Shown in pieces: positions 12,181 through 23,159 of a stretch of 64,000 bases of DNA. Numbering within the stretch: position 1 is the first letter of the stretch; each line of letters begins with the position of its first letter. The notes under the pieces were generated by a model. That model saw only the letters and a program-made list of their open reading frames with translations. It searched no databases and was not told where the DNA came from. Source of the DNA: Rhinopithecus roxellana (taxonomy: Eukaryota > Chordata > Mammalia > Primates > Cercopithecidae); contig NC_044550.1 of assembly GCF_007565055.1 (NCBI RefSeq), positions 86,366,033 through 86,430,032 of the forward strand, in the 5' to 3' direction. The translations under genes and the position numbers were made by a program.

Positions 12181-13275
12181 ATGCATTATGAGTGAGTAAG
12201 GTTTATTCCTGAGATTCTGGTTTAATAATCAGACAATAAGTCTAAAGCCTTAAGACTTTAGAAAAAAAAGCAGTTGATTGAAAATTCATCAATTAAATTC
12301 ACCATGTTATTTAACCACATAATATCTCAATAGATGCAGAAAAAGTATTTTACAAAATCTAATAGTCTTTTCCTCATAAATTTTCTCAGCAGTGTACAGA
12401 GGGACATTTCTTCAACATGATGAAGGACGTCTACAAAAAACAACAGCTAACATCACATGTAATGGGGAAAAATTGTATGTTTTCCCCTTAAATTCAGTAT
12501 CAAAGCACTTCCTCTCACCATTGTGGTGATTCTACTTAGTGCCGTAAGGCCAGAAAACGTGATGACAGGCATCTGTCTTAGAAGGCAAGAAATAAAACTG
12601 TCTTTACTCACAGACTACATGTTTATCTATGTATAAATCCCATAAAATCTACAAAAGCTGCTAGAATAAACAAGTGACTTTAGTCAGCTTGCAGATTACA
12701 AGCTATATATTTAAAAATCTATTGTTTTAATATATGTGCAATAAAAATCAGAAATTAATATAAAAATTGCATCATGATATATTAAACATAGAAGTATAAA
12801 TCAAATAAGAGATACACAAGACTTGAACACTGAATGCTATAAACATTACTAGTAGAAGTTAAGGAAAATCTAAATAAATGGAGAGATATGTCATATTCAT
12901 TCATCAAAATATTCAATATTGTAAGATATCAATTTTCCCCAAATTGATCTATAGATTCAATGCAATCCCAATTACAATTCCAACACAATTATTTGTAGAA
13001 ATTGACAAGATGATTCTAAAATAAATATGAAAATATGAAGCATGTAGAATAGACAAAACAATTTTGAAAAAAAATAAATGAAGAACATATACTATCAATA
13101 TTAAAACTTATCACAGAGCTGCAGTAATCAAGACAGTATGATATTCATGTAAAGATATATAAATAGATCAATAGAATTGTATAGAGTTCAGAAATACATC
13201 CAGATATATATGGTTAAATTGATATTTGACAAAGTTTTAAAGATGACTTAGTGTGGAAAAGACAGTCTTTTCAAA
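12181..13275 (+). pseudogene. L1M block 2: reverse-transcriptase part of ORF2
   Basis: The old L1M resumes after the insertion. 'atatctcaatagatgcagaa' (12321-12341 region) is the motif A neighbourhood, and 'gatctatagattcaatgcaa' (12946-12965) and 'gctgcagtaatcaagacagt' (13118-13137) lie downstream of the catalytic core. The last recognisable phrase is 'gtggaaaagacagtcttttc' (13253-13272). No frame is open. Confidence 0.65.
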
Positions 13276-13309
13276 CTTTTTTGAGGAATAATTGACATAT
13301 AAAAAGTTG

Positions 13310-15353
13310 ATTATCTCAATAGATGCAGAAGAAAAGGCTTTTGACAAAATTCAACAGCCCTTCATGCTAAAAACGCTCAATAAATTCGGTATTGGTGGAA
13401 CGTACCTCAAAATAATAAGAGCTATTTATGACCAAACCCACAGCCAATATCATACTGAATGGGCAAAAACTGGAAGCATTCCCTTTGAAAACTGGCACAA
13501 GACAGGGATGCCCTCTCTCACCACTCCTATTCAACATAGTGTTGGAAGTTCTGGCTAGGACAATCAGGCAAGAGAAAGAAATCAAGGGTATTCAGTTAGG
13601 AAAAGAAGAAGTCAAATTGTCCCTGTTTGCAGATGACATGATTGTATATTTAGAAAACCCCATCGTCTCAGCCCAAAATCTCCTTAAGCTGATAAGCAAC
13701 TTCAGCAGTCTCAGGATACAAAATCAATGTGCAAAAATCACAAGCATTCTTATACACCAGTAACAGACAAGCAGAGAGCCAAATCAGGAATGAACTTCCA
13801 TTCACAATTGCTTCAAAGAGAATAAAATACCTAGGAATCCAACTTACAAGGGATGTCAAGGACCTCTTCAAGAACCACAAACCACTGCTCAGTGAAATCA
13901 AAGAGGACACAAACAAATGGAAGAAAACATACCATGCTCATGGATAGGAAGAATCAATATCGTGAAAATGGTCATACTGCCCAAGGTTATTTATAGATTC
14001 AATGCCATCCCCATCAATGCTACCAATGAGTTCTTCACAGCATTGGAAAAAAACGGCTTTAAAGTTCATATGGAACCAAAAAGAGCCCGCATTGCCAAGA
14101 CAAGCCTAAGTCAAAAGAACAAAGCTGGAGGCATCATGCTACCTGACTTCAAACTATATTACAAGGCTACAGTAACCAAAACTGCATGGTACTGGTACCA
14201 AAACAGAGATACAGACCAATGTAACAGAACAGAGTCCTCAGAAATAATACCACACATCTACAGCCATCTGATCTTTGACAAACCTGAGAGAAACAAGAAA
14301 TGGGGGAAAGGATCCCTATTTAATAAATGGTTGCTGGGAAAATTGGCTAGCCATAAGTAGAAAGCTGAAACTGGATCCTTTCCTTACTCCTCATATGAAA
14401 TTAATTCAAGATGGATTAGAGACTTAAATGTTAGACCTAATACCAGAAAAACCCTAGAAGAAAACCTAGGTAGTACCATTCAGGACATAGGCATGGGCAA
14501 GGACTTCATGTCTAAAACACCAAAAGCAACGGCAACAAAAGCCAAAATTGACAAATGGGATCTCATTAAACAAAGAGCTTCTGCACAGCAAAAGAAACTA
14601 CCATCAGAGTGAACAGACAACCTACAGAATGGGAGAACATTTTTGCAATCTACTCATCTGACCAAAGGGCTAATATCCAGAACCTACAAAGAACTCAAAC
14701 AAATTTACAAGAAAAAAACAAACAACCCCAACAAAAAGTGGGCAAAGGATATGAACAGACATTTCTCAAAAGAAGACATTCATACAGCCAACAGACACAT
14801 GAAAAAATGCTCATCATCACTCGCCATCAGAGAAATGCAAATCAAAACCACAATGAGATACCATCTCACACCAGTTAGAATGGCAATCATTAAAAAGTCA
14901 GGAAACAACAGGTGCTGGAGAGGATGTGGAGAAATAGGAACACTTTTACACTGTTGGTGGGATTATAAACTAGTTTCAACCATTATGGAAAACAGTATGG
15001 CAATTCCTCAAGGATCTAGAACTAGATGTACCATATGACCCAGCCATCCCACTATTGGGTATATACCCAAAGGATTATAAATCATGCTGCTATAAGACAC
15101 ATGCACCACATATGTTTATTGCGGCACTATTCACAATAGCAAAGACTTGGAATCAACCCAAATGTCCATCTGTGACAGACTGGATTAAGAAAATGTGGCA
15201 CATATACACCATGGAATATTATGGAGCCATAAAAAAGGATGAGTTTGTGTCCTTTGTAGGGAGTGGATGCAGCTGGAAACCATCATTCTTAGCAAACTAT
15301 CACAAGAACAGAAAACCAAACACAGCATGTTCTCACTCATAGGTGGGAACTGA
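13310..15353 (+). pseudogene. ORF2 remnant: RT core to C-terminus, frameshifted
   Basis: The RT part starts just before motif A (DAEEKAFDKIQ). One inserted base near 13431 moves the reading to the frame 13428-13763, which holds TRQGCPLSPLLFN and the catalytic FADD box (LFADDMIVYL, about codons 66-75). Two missing bases near 13704 shift the frame again, and further pieces are open at 13729-13947 and 13917-14360. The C-terminal Cys-rich segment (CWRGCGEI) lies in 14643-15038. ORF2p would be the L1 endonuclease/RT; this copy lacks the endonuclease and is broken by several small indels. Confidence 0.85.
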
Positions 15354-15579
15354 ACAATGAGATCACTTGGACTCGGGAAGGGGAACATCACACATCGGGG
15401 CCCTATCATGGGGAGGGGGGAGGGGGAGGGATTGCATTGGGAGTTATACCTGATATAAATGATGAAGTGATGGGTGCTGACAAGTTGATGGGTGCAGCAC
15501 ACCAACATGGCACAAGTATACATATGTAACAAACCTGCACGTTATGCACATGTAACCTAGAACTTAAAGTATAATAAAA
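13310..15579 (+). mobile_element. Young 5'-truncated L1 (Old World monkey L1PA5-derived type)
   Basis: This 2.27-kb L1 3' part starts within ORF2 (13310) and ends in a short A tail. A 9-bp duplication 'aaaaagttg' lies at 13301-13309 and 15580-15588. It shares a distinctive 3' UTR with the copy at 47384-48357: 'cttggactcgggaagggg', 'gattgcattgggagttat' and a repeated 'gatgggtgctga' clause. I do not recall these from human L1PA elements, and take them as the cercopithecid lineage. A G-rich tract runs from 15410 to 15430. Confidence 0.85.
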
Positions 15580-15884
15580 AAAAAGTTGTATAAAATTAGT
15601 GTATACATATTGTGCATAGTATATACCCATGAAACTATCACCATCATCAAGACCATAAAACACTATCCATCGCCTCCCAAAGTTCCCTTTTGCTCTCTTT
15701 ATTATCATTATTGGTTTGTTTCTAATTGAAAACTTTAAATATTTAAAGTTTGTTATTGTCAATTAGGCCTTAATAAACTTGTTTAAAACTTGAATAAAGA
15801 TGATTATTCTCTAGAAAAGTTTAATTTAAGAATAACTTTGGAAAGTAAGAAAGAGTGGGGTTAAAAAAAAGCTTTAAACAAATA

Positions 15885-15938
15885 GGGTATATTGCATGAT
15901 GCTGGGGTAATTTCAACGCAGCATCATGCAATATACCC
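15885..15938. repeat. Perfect 20-bp inverted repeat with 14-bp spacer
   Basis: The arm 'gggtatattgcatgatgctg' at 15885-15904 is the exact reverse complement of 15919-15938. The spacer is 15905-15918. The right arm is part of an L1 3' end that continues to 15996, so the left arm is an inverted copy of that piece. Confidence 0.9.
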
Positions 15939-15998
15939 ATGTAACAAACTTGCACATGTACCCCTGTATCTAAAATAAAAGCAGAAATTTTTTTAAAA
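15911..15998 (+). mobile_element. L1 3'-terminal scrap
   Basis: 'cccatgtaacaaacttgcac' (15936-15955) followed by 'cccctgtatctaaaataaaa' and a T/A-rich end matches the last 70-90 bases of L1PA8-or-older/L1PB elements. It is a very short 5' truncation, or the 3' part of an inverted insertion (see the adjoining inverted repeat). Confidence 0.6.
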
Positions 15999-16075
15999 AA
16001 AGAAATGAGTAAAAAAAGATGGCAAAAAGAAAGCAATTTACAACATCATAGGAAAGAAGAAACAATTAATTTTAA

Positions 16076-17028
16076 CAAACAAAGTGTGATACTTGTATAC
16101 TAAAAACTGCAAAGAACAAATTGGACCTCTACCCTCACACTATACACAAAAATTAATTATTAATTTAAAATGGACGATAGTTCTAAGTGTGAGAGCAAAA
16201 ACTATAAAATTCCTAGAAGGAAACACAGGAGTAAATTTTCATAACCCTGGGTTAGGCAATGGTTTCCTAAATATAACACCAAAATCACAATGACAAAAGA
16301 CAAAAATCGGTAAACTGCACTTCGACAAAAAACAAAAACATAAAACAAACAAATGAACAAACAAAAAACTTAGGCTTCAAAGGAAACCATCAAGGAGATG
16401 AAAAGACAACCCATAGACTGGAAGAAAATATCTGCAAATCTTATTTGTGGTAATGGACTTTTATAAGGAATATGTAGAGCACTTCCACAACTCAACAATA
16501 AAAAAGACAAAAAAAAGTTAATGGGCAAATTATTTGAATGACCTTTTCTCCAAAGAATATATACACATGAGAAATAACACGTGAATAGATATTCAACATC
16601 ATTAGTCATCAGGGAAATGTAAATCAAAACCATAGGGAGGTACCACTTCACATCTACTAGAATGATTATAATCAAAAAGACAGAAAATAACAGGTGACAA
16701 CAAAGATTATCGAGAAGTTAGAACTCTCATATGTTGTTTGTGAGATTGTAAAAATGGTGCAACAACTTTGCATAAGAGTTTGTCAGTTCTTGAATATGCT
16801 AAAGATATACCATATGACGCAGCAATTCCGCCCCAGGTATCTACCCATGAAATATTAAAATATATGTTCATACAAAAACTTGTAATCAATGTTCTTTGCT
16901 GTATTATCAAAAATAGCTGAAAACTGGAAATTTTAGCTGTTCATCAGCTGATGAGTAGGTAAACAAATGTTCATCAGCTGATGAGTAGGTAAACAAATGT
17001 TCATCAACTATTGAGCAGCTAAACAAAA
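16076..17028 (+). pseudogene. L1M block 3: C-terminal ORF2 region
   Basis: The order of L1M ORF2 phrases continues here: 'aaactataaaattcctagaa' (16199-16218), 'gacaacccatagactggaag' (16405-16424), 'catcattagtcatcaggg' (16597-16614), and 'accatatgacgcagcaattc' (16809-16828). The reading frame is gone. It ends in a 30-bp tandem array (16938-17028) and is cut by the next insertion at 17028/17029. Confidence 0.7.
16938..17028 (+). repeat. 30-bp tandem repeat, three copies
   Basis: The unit begins 'tgttcatcagctgatgagta'. Copies start at 16938, 16968 and 16998. The first two are identical and the third has about six changes. A single copy of this phrase is normal in L1M ORF2, so it was duplicated after insertion. 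Confidence 0.9.
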
Positions 17029-17118
17029 TTTTGACACATGCACGTGTATGTTCATCACAGTCGCAAAGACATGGAATCAACCTAAATGCCATTAAAGGTA
17101 GACTGGATTAAGAAAATG

Positions 17119-17198
17119 TGATATATATATATATATATATATACATACACACAATTACAATGTATGATGTGTGTGTGTGTATATATATATATATTTCT
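17119..17198. repeat. TA/CA/TG alternating microsatellite
   Basis: (TA)n at 17121-17142, a CA/TG-rich middle and (TA)n at 17181-17194. The last part forms the target-site duplication of the minus-strand L1; the tract resumes at 22762-22777. Confidence 0.9.
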
Positions 17199-17411
17199 CT
17201 TTTTTATTATACTTTAAGTTCTAGGGTACATGTGCACAACGTGCAGGTTTGTTACATATGTATACCTGTGCCATGTTGGTGTGCTGCACCCATTAACTCA
17301 TCATTTACATTCGGTATATCTCCTAATGCTATCCCTCCTCCCTACCCCCTCCCCACAATAGGACCCGGTGGTGTGTGATGTTCCCCTTCCTGTGTCAAGT
17401 GATCTCATTGT

Positions 17412-20400
17412 TCAATTCCTACCTATGAGTGAGAACATGTGGTATTTGGTTTTCTGTTCTTGCAATAGTTTGCTGAGAATGATGGTTTCCAGCTGCATCC
17501 CTGTCCCTACAAAGGACACAAACTCATCCTTTTTTATGGCTGCATAGTATTCCATGGTGTATATGTGCCACATTTTTCTTAATTCAGTGTGTCAACTGAT
17601 GGACATTTGCATTGATTCCAAGTCTTTGCTATTGTAAGAGTGCCACAATAAACATACATGGGCATGTGTCTTTATAGTGCATGACTTATAATCCTTTGGG
17701 TATATCCCCAGGAATGGGATGGCTGGATCAAATGGTATTTCTAGTTCTAGATCCTCAAGGAATTGCCACACTGTTTTCCACAATGGTTGAACTAGTTTTA
17801 CAGTCCCCACCAACAGTTGTAACAGTGTTCCTATTTCTCCACATCCTCTCCAGCACCTGTTGTTTCCTGATTTTTTAATGATCGCCATTCTAACTGGTTT
17901 GTCAAAGATCAGATGGCTGTAGATGTGTGGTATTATTTCTGAGGGCTCTGTTCTGTTACATTGGTCTGTATCTCTGTTTTGGTACCAGTACCATGCAGTT
18001 TTGGTTACTGTAGACTCATAGTATAGCTTGAAGTCAGGTAGCATGATGCCTCCAGCTTTGCTCTTTTGGCTTAGGATTGCCTTGGCAATGCGGGCTCTTT
18101 TTTGGTTCCATATGAACTTTAAGCAGTTTTTTCCAATTCTGTGAAGAAACTCATTTGTAGCTTAATGGGGATGGCATTGAATCTAATAAATTACCTTGGG
18201 CAGTATGGCCATTTTCACAATATTGATTCTTCCTATCCATGAGCATGGTATGTTCTTCCATTTGTTTGTGTCCTCTTTTATTTCACTGAGCAGTGGTTTG
18301 TAGTTCTCCTTGAAGAGGTCCTTCACATCCCTTGTAAGTTGGATTCTTAGGTATTTTATTCTCTTTGAAGCTATTGTGATTGGGAATTCATTCATGATTT
18401 GGCTCTCTGTGTGTTACTGGTGTATAAGAATGCTTGTGATTTTTTGCACATTGATTTTGTATACTGAGACTTTGCTGAAGTTCTTATCAGCTTAAGGAGA
18501 TTTTGGGCGGAGACAATGGGGTTTTCTAAATATACAATCATGTCATCTGCAAACAGGGACAATTTGACTTCTTCTTTCCTAACTGAATACCTTTTATTTC
18601 TTTCTCTGCCTGATTGCCCTAGCCAGAACTTCCAACACTATGTTGAGTAGGAGTGGTGAGAGAGGGCCTCCCTGTCTGTGCCAGTTGTCAAAGGGAATGC
18701 TTCCAGTTTTTGCCCATTCAGTATGATATTGGCTGTGGGTTTGTCATAAATAGCTCTTATTATTTTGAGATACGTTCCATCAATACCGAATTTATTGAGA
18801 GTTTTTAGCATGAAGGGCTGTTTGAATTTTTTTCAAAGGCCTTTTCTGAATCTACTGAGATAATCATGTGGTTTTTGTCTTTGATTCTGTTTATATGCTG
18901 TATTATGTTTATTGATTTGCATATGTTGAACCAGTCTTGCATCCCAGGGATGAAGCCCACTTGATCATGGTGGATAAGCTTTTTGATGTGCTGCTGGTTT
19001 TGGTTTGCCAGTATTTTATTGAGGATTTTTGCATCAATGTTCATCAGGGATATTGGTCTAAAATTCTCTTTTTTGTTGTATCTCTGCCAGGCTTGGTATC
19101 AGGATGATGTTGGCCTCATAAAATGGCTTAGGGAGGGAATTCCCTCTTTTTCTATTGATTGGAATACTTCAGAAGGAATGGTACCAACTCCTCCTTGTAC
19201 CTCTGGTAGAATTCGGCTTGTGAATCCATCTGGTCCTGGACATTTTTTTGGTTGGTAGGCTATTAATTATTGCCTCAATTTCAGAAGGCCCGCTATTGGT
19301 CTATTCAAGGATTCAACTTCTTCCTGGTTTAGTCTTGGGAGAGTGTAAGTGTCCAGGAAATTATCCAGTTCTTCTAGGTTTTCTAGTTTATTTGCGTAGA
19401 GGTGTTTAATAGTATTATCTGATGGTATTTTTTATTTCTGTGGGGTCGGTGGTGATATCCTCTTTATCATTTTTATTGCATCTATTTGATTCTTCTCTCT
19501 CTTCTTCTTTATTAGTCTTGCTAGCAGTCTATCAATTTGTTGATCTTTTCAAAAAACCAGTTCCTGGATTACATTGATTTTTTGGAGGGATTTTGGTTTG
19601 TCTCTATCTCCTCAGTTCTGCTCTGATCTTAGTTATTTCTTGCCTTCTGCTAGCTTTTGAATGTGTTTGCTCTTGCTTTTCTAGTTCTTTTAATTGTGAT
19701 GTTAGGGTGTCAATTTTAGATCTTTCCTGCTTTCTCTTGTGGGCATTTTAGTGTTATAAATTTCCCTCTACACACAGCTTTAAATGTGTCCCAGAGATTC
19801 TGGTATGTTGTATCTTTATTCTCATTGGTTTCAAAGAACATCTTTATTTCTGCCTTAATTTTGTTATGTACCCAGAAGTCATTCAGGAGCAGGTTGTTCC
19901 GTTTCCATGTAGGTGAGTGGTTTTGATGAGTTTCTTTAGTCCTGAGTTCTTAGTTTGATTGCACTGTGGTCTGAGAGACAGTTTGTTATAATTCCTATTC
20001 TTTTCCATTTGCTGAGGAGTGCTTTACTTCCAACTATGTGGTCAATTTTGGAATAAGTGGGATATGGTGCTTAGAAGACTACATATTCTGTTGGTTTTGG
20101 GTGTGAAGAGTTCTGCAGATGTCTATTAGGTCTGCTTGGTGCAGAGTTTGAGTTCAATTCCTGGATATCCTTGTTAACTTTCTGTCTTGTTGATCTGTCT
20201 AATGTTGACAGTGGGGTGATAAAGTCTCCCATTATTATTGTATGGGAGTCTAAGTCTCTTTGTAAGTCTCTAAGGACGTGCTTTATGAATCTGCGTACTT
20301 CTGTATTGGGTGCATATATATTTAGGATTGTTAGCTCTTCCTGATGAATTGATCTCTTACCATTATGTAATGGCCTTCTTTGTCTCTTTTGATCTTTGAT

Positions 20401-20657
20401 GGCTTAAAGTCTGTTTTTTCAGAGACTAGGATTGCAACCCCTGCTTTTTTTTGTTTTCCATTTGCTTGGTAGATCTTCCTCCCATCCCTTATTTTGAGCC
20501 TATGTGTGTCTCTGCATGTGAGATGGGTCTCCTGAATACAACAAACTGATGGGTCTTGACTCTTTATCCAACTTGCCAGTCTTTGTCTTTTAATTGGAGC
20601 ATTTACTCCATTTACATTTGAGGTTAATATTGTTATGTGTGAACTTGATCCTGTCAT
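17412..20657 (-). pseudogene. L1PA ORF2 remnant (minus strand) with in-frame deletion
   Basis: ORF2 starts at 20657: the first 108 codons read as the endonuclease N-terminus, with LTSNVNGVNAPIKRQRLASW and CCIQETHLTCRDTH (catalytic Asn and Glu present), then a stop near 20331. The RT core is spread over shifted frames; the FADD motif is at 18539-18561 (antisense). The open stretch 17592-18044 joins IFDKP directly to VRMAIIKKSGNN, which are about 195 residues apart in normal ORF2p, and keeps the frame. This shows a deletion of about 0.59 kb. The end (tca, antisense stop) is at 17412-17414. Confidence 0.85.
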
Positions 20658-20718
20658 TATATTAGCTGGTTATTTTTGGTTGTTAGTTGATGCAGTTTCT
20701 TCTTACCATCGATGGACT

Positions 20719-21733
20719 TTACATTTTGGCATGCTTTTGCAATGGCTGGTACCTGTTTTTCCTTTCCATGTTCAGTGCTTCCTTCAGGATCTCTTGTAGG
20801 GCAGGCCTGGTGGTGAGAAAATCTCTCAGCATTTGCTTGTCTGTAAAGAATTTATTTCTCCTTCACTTATGAAACTTAGTTTGGCTGGATATGAAATTCT
20901 GGGTTGTGAAAATTCTTTTCTTTAAGAATGTTGAATATTAGCCCCCACTTCTTCTGGCTTGGAGTGTTTCTGCCGGAGAGATCTGCTGTTAGTCTGATGG
21001 GCTTCCCTTTGTGGGTAACCCGAACCTTTCTCTATGGCTGTCCTTAACATTTTTTCCCTTCATTTCAACTTTGCTGAATCTGACAATTATGTGTCTTGGA
21101 GTTTGCTCTTCTCTAGGAGTATCTTTGTGGCATTCTCCATATTCCTGAATTTGGATGTTGGCCTGCCTTACTAGGTTGGGGAAGTTCTCCTGGATGATAT
21201 CCTGCCAGAGTGTTTTCTAACTTGGTTCCATTTTTCCTGTCGCTTTCAGGCACACCAATCAGATGTAGATTTGGTCTTTTTACACAATCCCATATTTCTT
21301 GGAGGCTTTGTTCGTTCTTTTTACTCTTTTTTCTCTACACTTCTCGCTTCATTTCATTCATTTGATCTTCAATCACTGATACTCTTTCTTCCATTTGATT
21401 GAGTCGGTTACTGAAGCTTGTGCATTTGTCACATAGTAATGGTGTTATGGTTTCATCTCTATCAGTTCTTTTAAGTACTTCTCTACATTGGTTATTCTAG
21501 TTAGCCATTCATCAAATCTTTTTTCAAGGTTTTTAGTTTCTTTGCACTGGTTACATAGTTCCTCCTTTAGCTCTGAGAAGTTTGATCGACTGAAGCCTTC
21601 TTCTCTCAACTCGTCAAAGTCATTCTCCGGTCCAGCTTTTTTCCATTGCTGGCAATGAGTTGCATTCCTTTGGAGGGGGAGATGCGCTCTGATTTTTTGA
21701 ATTTCCAACTTTTCTGCACTGCTTTTTCCCCAT
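20719..21733 (-). pseudogene. L1PA ORF1 remnant (minus strand)
   Basis: ORF1 starts at ATG 21733 with MGKKQCRKVGNSKNQ and runs in the frame 21620-21874 before shifting. The next piece is in the frame 21445-21708 (NDFDELREEGFSRSNFSEL, then coiled-coil text to LIEMKP). Downstream sequence to 20719 still matches the RRM and C-terminal domain regions but has stops. Frameshifts near 21625 and 21445 show that it is not functional. The upstream frame is open into the 5' UTR only by chance. Confidence 0.8.
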
Positions 21734-22761
21734 CTTTGTGGTTTTATCTGCCTTTGGTCTTTGATGATAGCGATGTACTGATGGGGTTTTGGTGTGGGTG
21801 TGCTTTTTGTTAGTTTTCCTTCTAACAGTCAGGACCCTCAGCTGCAGGTCTGTTGGAGTTTGCTTGAGGTCCACTCCAGACCGTTTGCCTGGGTATCAGC
21901 AGCAGAGGCTGCAGAACATAGAATATTGCTGAACAGTGAGTGTTGCTGTCTGATTCTTGCTCTGGAATCTTTGTCTCAGGGGTGTTCCCAGCCATGTGAG
22001 GTGTGAGGTGTCAGTCTGCACCTAGTGGTCGATAACTCCCAGTTAGGCTACTCAGGGGTCAGGGACCCACTTGAGCAGGCAGTCTGTCCGTTCTCAGATC
22101 TCAACCTCAATGCTGGGAGATCCACTGCTCTCTTTAAAGCTGTCAGACAGGGACATTCATCTCTGCTGAGGTTTTTGCTGCTTTTGTTTAGCTACACCCT
22201 GTCCCCCAAGGTGGAGTCTACAGAGGCAGGCAGGCCTCCTTGAGCTGTGGTGGGCTTCCACCCAATTTGAGCTTTCCAGCAGCTTTGTTTACCTACTTAA
22301 GCCTCAGCAATGGCAGACGCCCCTCCCCCAGCCTCGCTGCTGCCTTGCAGTTAGATCTCAGACTGCTGTGCTAGCAGTGAGGAGGCTCCATGGGTGTGGT
22401 ACCCTCCGGGCCAGGTGTGGGATATAATCTCCTGGTGTGGCATTTGCTAAGACCCTTGGTAGAGCGCAGTATTAGTGTTGGAGTTACACAATTTTCCAGG
22501 TGTTGTGTGTCTCAATTTCCTTTGGCTAGGAAAAGGAATTCCCTTCCCCCTTGTGCTTCCCAGGTAAGGCGATGCTTTGCCCTGCTTCAGCTCTCACTGG
22601 TTGGTCTGCACCCGCGGACCAGCACCAACTGTCTGACACGCCCCAGTGAGATGAACCCGGTACCTCAGTTGAAAAGGCAGAAATCACCCACCTACTGTGT
22701 CGCTCATTGCTGGGAGCTGGAGGCTGGAGCTGTTCCTATTCGGCCATCTTGGGTGTGCCCC
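21734..22761 (-). promoter_or_regulatory. L1PA 5' UTR / internal promoter (minus strand)
   Basis: About 1.0 kb of GC-richer L1 5' UTR. The 5' terminus has the YY1-type box CAAGATGGCCG (antisense at 22742-22752). In living copies this region drives transcription towards lower coordinates, and its antisense promoter would point to higher coordinates. Substitutions and CpG loss suggest an inactive copy. Confidence 0.7.
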
Positions 22762-23159
22762 ATATATATATATTTCTATACACGCACCATGAAATATTAC
22801 GCAGCCCTAAAATAGAGTGAGATCATGTCCTTTGCAGCAACATAGATGGAGCTGGAGGCCATTATCCCAAGCAAACTAATGCAGGAACAGAAAACCAAAT
22901 ATTGCATATTGCTACTTATAAGTGGGAGCTGAACATTGAGTACACATGGACACAAAGAAAGGAATGACAGATACCAGGTCCTACTTGAGGGTTGGGAGTG
23001 GGAGGAGGGTGAGGATCAAAAAACTACCTATTGGGTACTATGTTTATTATCTTAGTGATGAAATAGTATGTGCATCGAGCGCCAGTGACAGCCAATTTAT
23101 CTGCAGAATCAGCCTGCACATATACCCCTGAAACTAAAATAAAAGTTTTTTTTTTTTTT

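Larger units (their letters stand above)
13275..15720 (-). mobile_element. Short minus-strand L1 3'-end fragment, split by a young L1
   Basis: 13275-13309 plus 15589-15720 read as the antisense of an old L1 3' region: 'ttgaggaataattgacatat' (13281-13300), then 'accatgaaactatcacc'-type text (15626-15645) and 'tcatcaagaccataaaac' (15644-15661). It sits between two blocks of the L1M ORF2, so it is a separate insertion into that element. The right boundary is approximate. Confidence 0.5.
17199..22761 (-). mobile_element. L1PA with both ends, minus strand, internally deleted
   Basis: The 3' end (reverse complement of the '...aacttaaagtataat' terminus) is at 17199-17225 and the 5' end, with the CAAGATGGCCGAATAGG promoter start, at 22737-22754. 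The two copies of the 16-bp duplication 'atatatatatatttct' are at 17183-17198 and 22762-22777. At 5.56 kb it is shorter than the roughly 6.1 kb of an intact L1PA, because part of the ORF2 C-terminus is missing at about 17897-17902. The 5' UTR text is of middle-aged L1PA (about L1PA5 to L1PA8) type. Confidence 0.9.
17029..23159 (+). mobile_element. 5'-truncated L1 3' end (L1PB / old L1PA), split by a younger L1
   Basis: 17029-17120 holds late ORF2 text ('gcaaagacatggaatcaacc', 17063-17082) and 22778-23159 continues with 'catgaaatattacgcagcc' and 3' UTR text. Its 3' end 'ctgaaactaaaataaaag' (23129-23146) is followed by a T run (23147-23158) instead of the usual A tail. The insertion splits the L1M between 'aaacaaaa' and 'aatgtggttc'. 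The younger minus-strand L1 landed in its expanded TA tract. Confidence 0.65.

Noticed and set aside
16938..17028. CRISPR-like regular repeats
   Set aside because: Only three copies directly head to tail with no spacers, inside an L1, in a primate genome.
22390..22815. A 141-codon plus-strand ORF
   Set aside because: It reads the antisense strand of an L1PA 5' UTR and runs into the flanking TA repeat; a by-product of the insertion.
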